From an uncultured Endomicrobiia bacterium (GTDB lineage Bacteria; Elusimicrobiota; Endomicrobiia; DTEH01), in the NCBI GenBank assembly GCA_938074745.1, contig CALJEJ010000011.1, positions 1-35,194 on the forward strand: a stretch of 35,194 bases of DNA, read 5' to 3'. The notes below the pieces were generated by a model. That model saw only the letters and a program-made list of their open reading frames with translations. It was not told the origin of the DNA and did not search any database. The position numbers and the translations under genes were made by a program. Position 1 is the first letter of the stretch, and the number at the start of each line of letters is the position of its first letter. This document shows, piece after piece, positions 29,679 through 35,194 of this stretch.

Positions 29679-32059
29679 ACTCAAAACTTGTATCTACAAT
29701 ATTTTTTATAATTATTCTCATTTCACCTTTGGTATTTTTTACTGATTTAACTCGTAACCCATATTATTTTCAGATAGTTTTTGCACAGGCAGGAATGGTT
29801 TTATTGTGGATTATAATTCTACTTAAACAAAATGCTATCAAACATAAAATCAGTCCTGTGGATTTCCCTATGTTGTGCTTTTACAGTTTTGCAATATTCA
29901 GTTGGATAATTTCCTTACTTTTTTTATCTCACAACTATCATATTCCTCAACTTATCACTGACTCTTTAAATGTTTATCACAAAAATTTTCTAAAATATAG
30001 TATTTTCAACGAAGGATTTAAAAAATTTTTGTTTACTATAACAAACGTTTTACTAGTATATTTTTTTGCAACAAATTTTGTAAATAAAGAAAATTTTGGT
30101 TGGATATATCATACGTTGTTCTTTGTAGGGTTGTTAGCGAGTATTTACGGAGTGCTGCAATATTTTGGAATAGAACTTATCTGGCCTAAAACTTTAAATC
30201 CATTTGGTGGAAGATGTGTTTCTACTTTTGGTAACCCAAATTTTTTATCTTCTTATTTAATCTTGTTATTTCCAGTAAGTCTTGCATATTATCTCTATAA
30301 TAAAAACACTGTGTTTATGTTTTTATGTATGATTAGTTATTTTTGTGCTTTAATGGCTACGTTGACACGTTCTTCCTGGGCAGGGTTGGGAATAAGTCTG
30401 ATATTTTTCATATTACTTACATATTTTACACAAAAAGAATTGATAAAGAAAAAATCTTTAGTGTTTCTTATAGTTAGTTTAGTTTTAATTTTTCTTTTTT
30501 GGCCTCAAAGTCCAATTGGTGGTAACCCTCCTCCTGTCGGAAGAATATTTGAAACTACTCAAACTTTGACAAAACCTCAATCAGTCTACGGACCGTTCCA
30601 TCAAAGGTTAATGATATGGTTATGCGGGTTTGAAATGATTAAAGAGAAATTTATTACTGGGAAAGGTTGGGGATTGTATGAGTTATTTTATCCGTTCTAT
30701 CAAGGATATTATTTATTTTTAGAAAAGTTTAAGGGTTTAAGAACACACGCAAATAACGCACATAACGAAATAATTGAAGTCTGGGCTCAAACTGGAATTA
30801 TCGGTCTCGGATTATATATTTTATTTTACGTAGTGTTATTCATTTATAGTTATAAACTTATCAAATTTACACAAGAGAAGTTTGATAAACTTTTAATAAT
30901 AGGTTTGTTATCATCGGTAGTAGGGATGTTAGTAGACAATTTGCTAAATGTAACAATACATTTTTGTATTCCAGCATTTTTGTATTTTTTCAATATCGGA
31001 GCAATACCATCTTTTGATCCTACAAGAAAAGAAAAAATTATAAAGTTTAATACAATTTCAAAAATAGCTTTAGTCTTAGTGGGTAGTATGATCATCCTTA
31101 GATTAATTTTTAACTTTATTGGAGAAATAAACTATTTTAAAGGGTTTAAATATTCAAAACGGAACGAAATAGAACTCGCCATAAAGTATCTTAGTAACGC
31201 AAACAAAGCACAAAAATATGAAGTAAATAATAACTATGAACTTGCAAACAATTATGCCCGGGCAAAAAGACTAAAAGAGGCAATTTACTATTATTACGAA
31301 GCGCTAGCAAGTAACTGTGGATATGACGAAATACATTTTAACTTAGCCACGGTGTATTCACAAATAGGAAATTTTGATATGGCAAAACTCCATTATTCTC
31401 AAGCATTATTTATTAACCCATTATCAAAAGAAGCGTATATGGCTTTAGGCAGTATATTGTTAACTAATATAGAACAAAACCTAACCCCAGCAATAAAACT
31501 TTTTGAACAAGCAGTAGAAATATTCCCAGACAACAAAGATTTTTTTAACAATTTGGGATATTTATACATAAAATCTGGTGAAGAAAAAAAAGCGTTAGAG
31601 TGTTACTATAAAGCATTACAAATAGACCCAAACTATGAGTTTGCAAAACGAAATTATATTGCACTATCTAAAAAACTTAATTTAAAAAATACACCTTTGG
31701 ATAAATATGAAAGTTTAATGTCACAACTAAACCAAAAAATATCTCAACAGAACTTTGATGATGCAATAAAATTGTGTAACGAAATTTTACAACTTTTCCC
31801 TAAAGATACTTTAGCAAAATTTTATTTAGCGAATATATATTTTTCAAAAAATGATTATGATACTGCAATAAAGTTGTATAACGAAATCATATCCGATAAC
31901 CCGGAAAATTTAACCGCAAGATATAACTTAGCTTTGGCATATATCCAACAGAAAAAATTTTCCTTAGCAAAAGAACAACTTAATTTTATAATTTCACATA
32001 ATCCACCTAACGTAGAACAAATAAAAAAACAGTTAGAAGCAATATCCAATTTTCAATAA
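29675..32059 (+). CDS. O-antigen ligase/Wzy_C-like multi-TM protein with C-terminal TPR repeats (paralog 2)
   Basis: Many TM segments; STFGNPNFLSSYLILLFPV; NNAHNEIIEVWAQTGIIGLGLYILF; TPRs such as FFNNLGYLYIKSGEEKKALECYYKALQIDPN; ATGA overlap with paralog 1. Confidence 0.88.
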   Translation: MNSKLVSTIFFIIILISPLVFFTDLTRNPYYFQIVFAQAGMVLLWIIILLKQNAIKHKISPVDFPMLCFYSFAIFSWIISLLFLSHNYHIPQLITDSLNVYHKNFLKYSIFNEGFKKFLFTITNVLLVYFFATNFVNKENFGWIYHTLFFVGLLASIYGVLQYFGIELIWPKTLNPFGGRCVSTFGNPNFLSSYLILLFPVSLAYYLYNKNTVFMFLCMISYFCALMATLTRSSWAGLGISLIFFILLTYFTQKELIKKKSLVFLIVSLVLIFLFWPQSPIGGNPPPVGRIFETTQTLTKPQSVYGPFHQRLMIWLCGFEMIKEKFITGKGWGLYELFYPFYQGYYLFLEKFKGLRTHANNAHNEIIEVWAQTGIIGLGLYILFYVVLFIYSYKLIKFTQEKFDKLLIIGLLSSVVGMLVDNLLNVTIHFCIPAFLYFFNIGAIPSFDPTRKEKIIKFNTISKIALVLVGSMIILRLIFNFIGEINYFKGFKYSKRNEIELAIKYLSNANKAQKYEVNNNYELANNYARAKRLKEAIYYYYEALASNCGYDEIHFNLATVYSQIGNFDMAKLHYSQALFINPLSKEAYMALGSILLTNIEQNLTPAIKLFEQAVEIFPDNKDFFNNLGYLYIKSGEEKKALECYYKALQIDPNYEFAKRNYIALSKKLNLKNTPLDKYESLMSQLNQKISQQNFDDAIKLCNEILQLFPKDTLAKFYLANIYFSKNDYDTAIKLYNEIISDNPENLTARYNLALAYIQQKKFSLAKEQLNFIISHNPPNVEQIKKQLEAISNFQ

Positions 32060-32112
32060 ATATTGTAATTTAAAAAATTTTTTAATAATGAATTTGTTCT
32101 TTGAATCTCTTA

Positions 32113-32145
32113 CAAGTCCTGAGATTGTTGAAATTGAAGGACTTG
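32113..32145 (+). repeat. Inverted repeat (8 bp arms caagtcct/aggacttg, 17 nt loop) in csp leader
   Basis: caagtcct 32113-32120, aggacttg 32138-32145; perfect complementarity. Confidence 0.5.
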
Positions 32146-32177
32146 AATTTTAATCCAAAAAGGAGGTGAAGTTAGTA

Positions 32178-32387
32178 GTGCCAAAAGGTAAAGTGAAATG
32201 GTTCAATGAACGAAAAGGTTTCGGGTTCATAAGTTGTGATGACGGTTCTGGAGATGTGTTTGTTCATTTCTCAGGTATACAATCTAAAGGGTTTAAAACG
32301 TTAAAAGAGGGTGAGGAAGTAGAATTTGAGATAACAAATACGTCAAAGGGACCTAAAGCAATAAATGTAAGAAGAAAAAATCAATAA
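32178..32387 (+). CDS. Cold-shock domain protein (CspA family)
   Basis: [62 protein letters not shown]; the ORF track start GTG 32166 overlaps the AGGAGG SD at 32161-32166, so GTG 32178 is the better start. Confidence 0.96.
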   Translation: MPKGKVKWFNERKGFGFISCDDGSGDVFVHFSGIQSKGFKTLKEGEEVEFEITNTSKGPKAINVRRKNQ

Positions 32388-32446
32388 CAAGTTCTGTTAC
32401 AACTTTGCTCGAAACTAAAAGTTCTAAAGAACCATCAAGGAAACAT

Positions 32447-32485
32447 CTTCCCCGGAATAAAGATATTCCGGGGAAGTGTTGTTTT
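32447..32485 (+). terminator. Rho-independent terminator after csp
   Basis: cttccccggaat (32447-32458) / attccggggaag (32465-32476), 12 bp GC-rich stem, 6 nt loop, followed by tgttgttttta. Confidence 0.9.
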
Positions 32486-32516
32486 TATATTCATTTCTAC
32501 TCTAACTAATATCCAT

Positions 32517-35194
32517 ATGTTAAAATTTATCTTATCAAAACTTTTTGGTTCACATAATGAACGTTATTTAAAGTCACTTACCCCAATTATTGAAAAAATC
32601 AACTCTTATGAACAGAAGTTTGAACTTCTCTCTAATGAACAATTAAAACAAAAAACTTTTGAGTTCAAACAAAGAATTGCTAACGGAGAATCTCTTGACG
32701 AAATATTACCAGAAGCGTTTGCCTGTGTACGAGAAGCTGCTAAACGTACTATCCATCTAAGACATTTTGATGTTCAACTTATAGGCGGAATTGTTTTACA
32801 TCAAGGTAAAATCGCTGAAATGAAAACTGGTGAAGGAAAAACACTTGTCGCAACATTACCTGCATACCTAAATGCATTAGAAGGAAAAGGTGTACATATT
32901 GTAACAGTAAATGACTATTTAGCGAAACGTGACCGTTACTGGATGGGACCAATTTATGAACTTTTAGGTCTCAGTGTAGGGTATATACAACACGATATGG
33001 CAGCACAACAAAGAAGACAAATGTATGCTTGTGACGTAGTATATGTCACTAACAACGAACTTGGGTTTGATTATTTACGAGATAACATGGTCTTAAGAAA
33101 AGAAGACCGAGTATTACGAGAATTACATTATGCAATTGTAGACGAAGTTGATTCCATACTTATTGACGAAGCAAGAACACCATTGATTATCTCCGGCCCT
33201 GCAGAAGAATCTACTGAAAAATATTATATAGCCAATCGTATAGTTCCACGACTTAATATAAAAATGATTACTGAAGATGAAGAAATAGAAGCAAAATATA
33301 GAGGTATTGATATCTATAAAGGTTATGACGCTGTGGTTGATGAAAAAAATCATACTGTAGTTCTTACTGATACTGGAATAATGAAATGTGAGAAATTTTT
33401 GGGAATATCTAATATTTACGACGACTTAACTGCTGATTGGGTACATATTATTACCCAAGCAATACGTGCACATAAACTTTTTCACCGAGATGTTCATTAT
33501 GTGGTGAAAGATGGTGAAATTGTTATTGTGGACGAATTTACAGGACGACTTATGCCAGGAAGACGATGGTCCGACGGGTTACATCAATGTATTGAAGCAA
33601 AAGAAAATTTACCTATACGTGAAGAAAACCAAACACTCGCTACTATAACATTTCAAAATTTCTTTCGTATGTATAAAAAACTTGCTGGTATGACAGGTAC
33701 CGCTATAACTTCTGCTGACGAATTCTGGGGTGTGTATAAATTAGAAGTAATTGTGATTCCTACTCACAAACCAATGATACGAATAGATTACCCAGATGTA
33801 ATATTCAGAACTGAAAAAGAAAAATGGGCTGCTATAGTAAAAGAAATTGAAGATTGTTATCGCAGAGGTCAACCTGTCCTCGTAGGTACAAGGTCTATTG
33901 AAAAAAATGAACTTTTATCTTCATTACTTCGTCGTCGTGGTATACCTCACCAAGTGTTAAACGCAAAACATCATGAACGTGAAGCACAAATTATTGCTCA
34001 AGCAGGTAAACTTAAAACTGTTACCGTAGCTACAAACATGGCAGGCCGAGGAGTAGATATTATTCTGGGTGGCAAACCTGATCCACAAAATTCGCCTAAT
34101 GAACTTTGTAAATTAAAAGATTGTAATGTAGAATTTCTTCATAATGAACAATATCACGAAGTTGTAAAGTTAGGTGGGTTACGTGTTATTGGTACAGAAC
34201 GGCATGAAGCAAGACGTATTGATGACCAACTACGTGGAAGAAGTGGTCGTCAAGGTGACCCCGGAGAATCAAGATTTTATGTTTCTTTAGAAGACGAACT
34301 AATGAGATTGTTTGGTGGAGAACGATTATCTAATATTATGCAGCGCTTAGGAATGAAAGAAGGGGAAAAAATTGAACATCCTTGGATTACAAAATCTATA
34401 GAACGGGCTCAAAAACGTGTTGAAAATATGAATTACGAAATAAGAAAACAGTTGCTTGAGTTCGACAGTGTGATGAATAAACAACGAGAAGCCGTATATT
34501 CGTTAAGAAACATAATTCTTGAAGGAGAGGATATTTCTGAACGCATTATGGCAATGATAGAAGAATCTGTAGAAGAAAAAATTGAACTATACTGTTCTGA
34601 CAAACATCCTGAAGAATGGAACTGGAGTAATATACAACTGTGGTTATCAAGAGTATTTTCTGCTAATTTAAATCTTTCTGAACAAGAAATTTATAAAATT
34701 ACAAAAGAGGAATTGCGAAATCTGTTAATAAATATAATTAAAGAAAAATTTTATTTGCGGGAAAAAACTTTAACTAAAGAAGTATTCTCTGAACTTCAAC
34801 GAATAGTATTGTTACATATGATAGACCTCGCATGGAGAGAACATCTTTACGAACTTGACCATTTAAAAAAATCTATTGGGTTGCGTTCTTATGGACAAAA
34901 AGATCCTATTGTTGAATATAAAAAAGAAAGTTTTATTTTGTTTAAAAACATGCAAACAAGAATAAGAGAAGAAACTATTGAGTATATATTTAAACTTCAA
35001 CCAGTAACACAAACTATTGTCAAACAAACCCCAACCACTAAATACAAAGAAGAAATTACCTCTAAAGAAAAACAGGCTAATTCAACTTTGACTTACGTAC
35101 AAAAACAACAATATACTGAAAAAATCCAAATAAAGAAAAAAATTGGCCGTAATGAACCTTGTCCCTGTGGCAGCGGTAAAAAGTATAAAAAATG
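32517..35194 (+). CDS. secA: Protein translocase ATPase SecA, truncated by window end near the C-terminal SEC-C motif
   Basis: Open frame from ATG 32517 to the window end (absent from the track, which lists only closed ORFs): MLKFILSKLFGSHNERYLKS..., HLRHFDVQLIGGIVLHQGKIAEMKTGEGKTLVATLPAYLNAL, GRAGRGVDI-type motif (TNMAGRGVDIILGG), RRIDDQLRGRSGRQGDPGESRFYVSLEDELMRLFGG, IGRNEPCPCGSGKKYKK. Confidence 0.97.
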   Translation, partial: MLKFILSKLFGSHNERYLKSLTPIIEKINSYEQKFELLSNEQLKQKTFEFKQRIANGESLDEILPEAFACVREAAKRTIHLRHFDVQLIGGIVLHQGKIAEMKTGEGKTLVATLPAYLNALEGKGVHIVTVNDYLAKRDRYWMGPIYELLGLSVGYIQHDMAAQQRRQMYACDVVYVTNNELGFDYLRDNMVLRKEDRVLRELHYAIVDEVDSILIDEARTPLIISGPAEESTEKYYIANRIVPRLNIKMITEDEEIEAKYRGIDIYKGYDAVVDEKNHTVVLTDTGIMKCEKFLGISNIYDDLTADWVHIITQAIRAHKLFHRDVHYVVKDGEIVIVDEFTGRLMPGRRWSDGLHQCIEAKENLPIREENQTLATITFQNFFRMYKKLAGMTGTAITSADEFWGVYKLEVIVIPTHKPMIRIDYPDVIFRTEKEKWAAIVKEIEDCYRRGQPVLVGTRSIEKNELLSSLLRRRGIPHQVLNAKHHEREAQIIAQAGKLKTVTVATNMAGRGVDIILGGKPDPQNSPNELCKLKDCNVEFLHNEQYHEVVKLGGLRVIGTERHEARRIDDQLRGRSGRQGDPGESRFYVSLEDELMRLFGGERLSNIMQRLGMKEGEKIEHPWITKSIERAQKRVENMNYEIRKQLLEFDSVMNKQREAVYSLRNIILEGEDISERIMAMIEESVEEKIELYCSDKHPEEWNWSNIQLWLSRVFSANLNLSEQEIYKITKEELRNLLINIIKEKFYLREKTLTKEVFSELQRIVLLHMIDLAWREHLYELDHLKKSIGLRSYGQKDPIVEYKKESFILFKNMQTRIREETIEYIFKLQPVTQTIVKQTPTTKYKEEITSKEKQANSTLTYVQKQQYTEKIQIKKKIGRNEPCPCGSGKKYKK

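Noticed and set aside
32060-32110. Promoter-like elements before csp (TTGTAA...TAATGA/TAATAA)
   Set aside because: The region is almost entirely A/T, so such matches are expected by chance; spacing or -10 quality is poor.
33123-33353. 76-aa minus-strand ORF
   Set aside because: Antisense to secA, which is open from 32517 to the window end.
1-35194. Genetic code reassignment, CRISPR arrays, transposons, prophage or defence islands
   Set aside because: TAA, TAG and TGA all serve as stops at expected gene ends; no regularly spaced direct repeats, transposase, integrase or known defence motifs were seen by eye.

Overview
The window is mostly a conserved, low-GC bacterial housekeeping locus. It opens with the 3' end of tuf. 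An uninterrupted co-directional S10-spc-alpha ribosomal protein superoperon follows (rpsJ to rplQ, with secY, adk, map, infA, rpmJ and rpoA). This runs directly into a cell-elongation cluster (mreB-mreC-mreD-mrdA/PBP2-rodA), ending at about 20.88 kb. A minus-strand block follows, read 5'->3' as: radical SAM TIGR03960/TIGR03936-type fusion, cyclase-family (PF04199-like) hydrolase, TPR-like/SpoIID-domain protein, tRNA-Ser(CGA), DUF948-like protein, YtxH-like protein, tRNA-Phe(GAA). A plus-strand block follows: tRNA-Thr(CGT), two tandem O-antigen ligase/Wzy-like membrane proteins with C-terminal TPRs, a cold-shock protein with a strong intrinsic terminator, and secA truncated at the window end. 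I found no CRISPR array, transposon, phage or recognisable defence system, and nothing I would call a new system with confidence. The observations most worth checking are: the uncharacterised rSAM-cyclase-SpoIID operon with a tRNA 2 nt after the last stop codon; the tandem, translationally coupled Wzy-TPR paralogs led by a tRNA-Thr with a good sigma70-type promoter; the elongasome cluster fused to the alpha operon; the absence of rpmD (L30); and a small ORF/hairpin in the csp leader. Family names come from motif recognition by eye; no database search was run.
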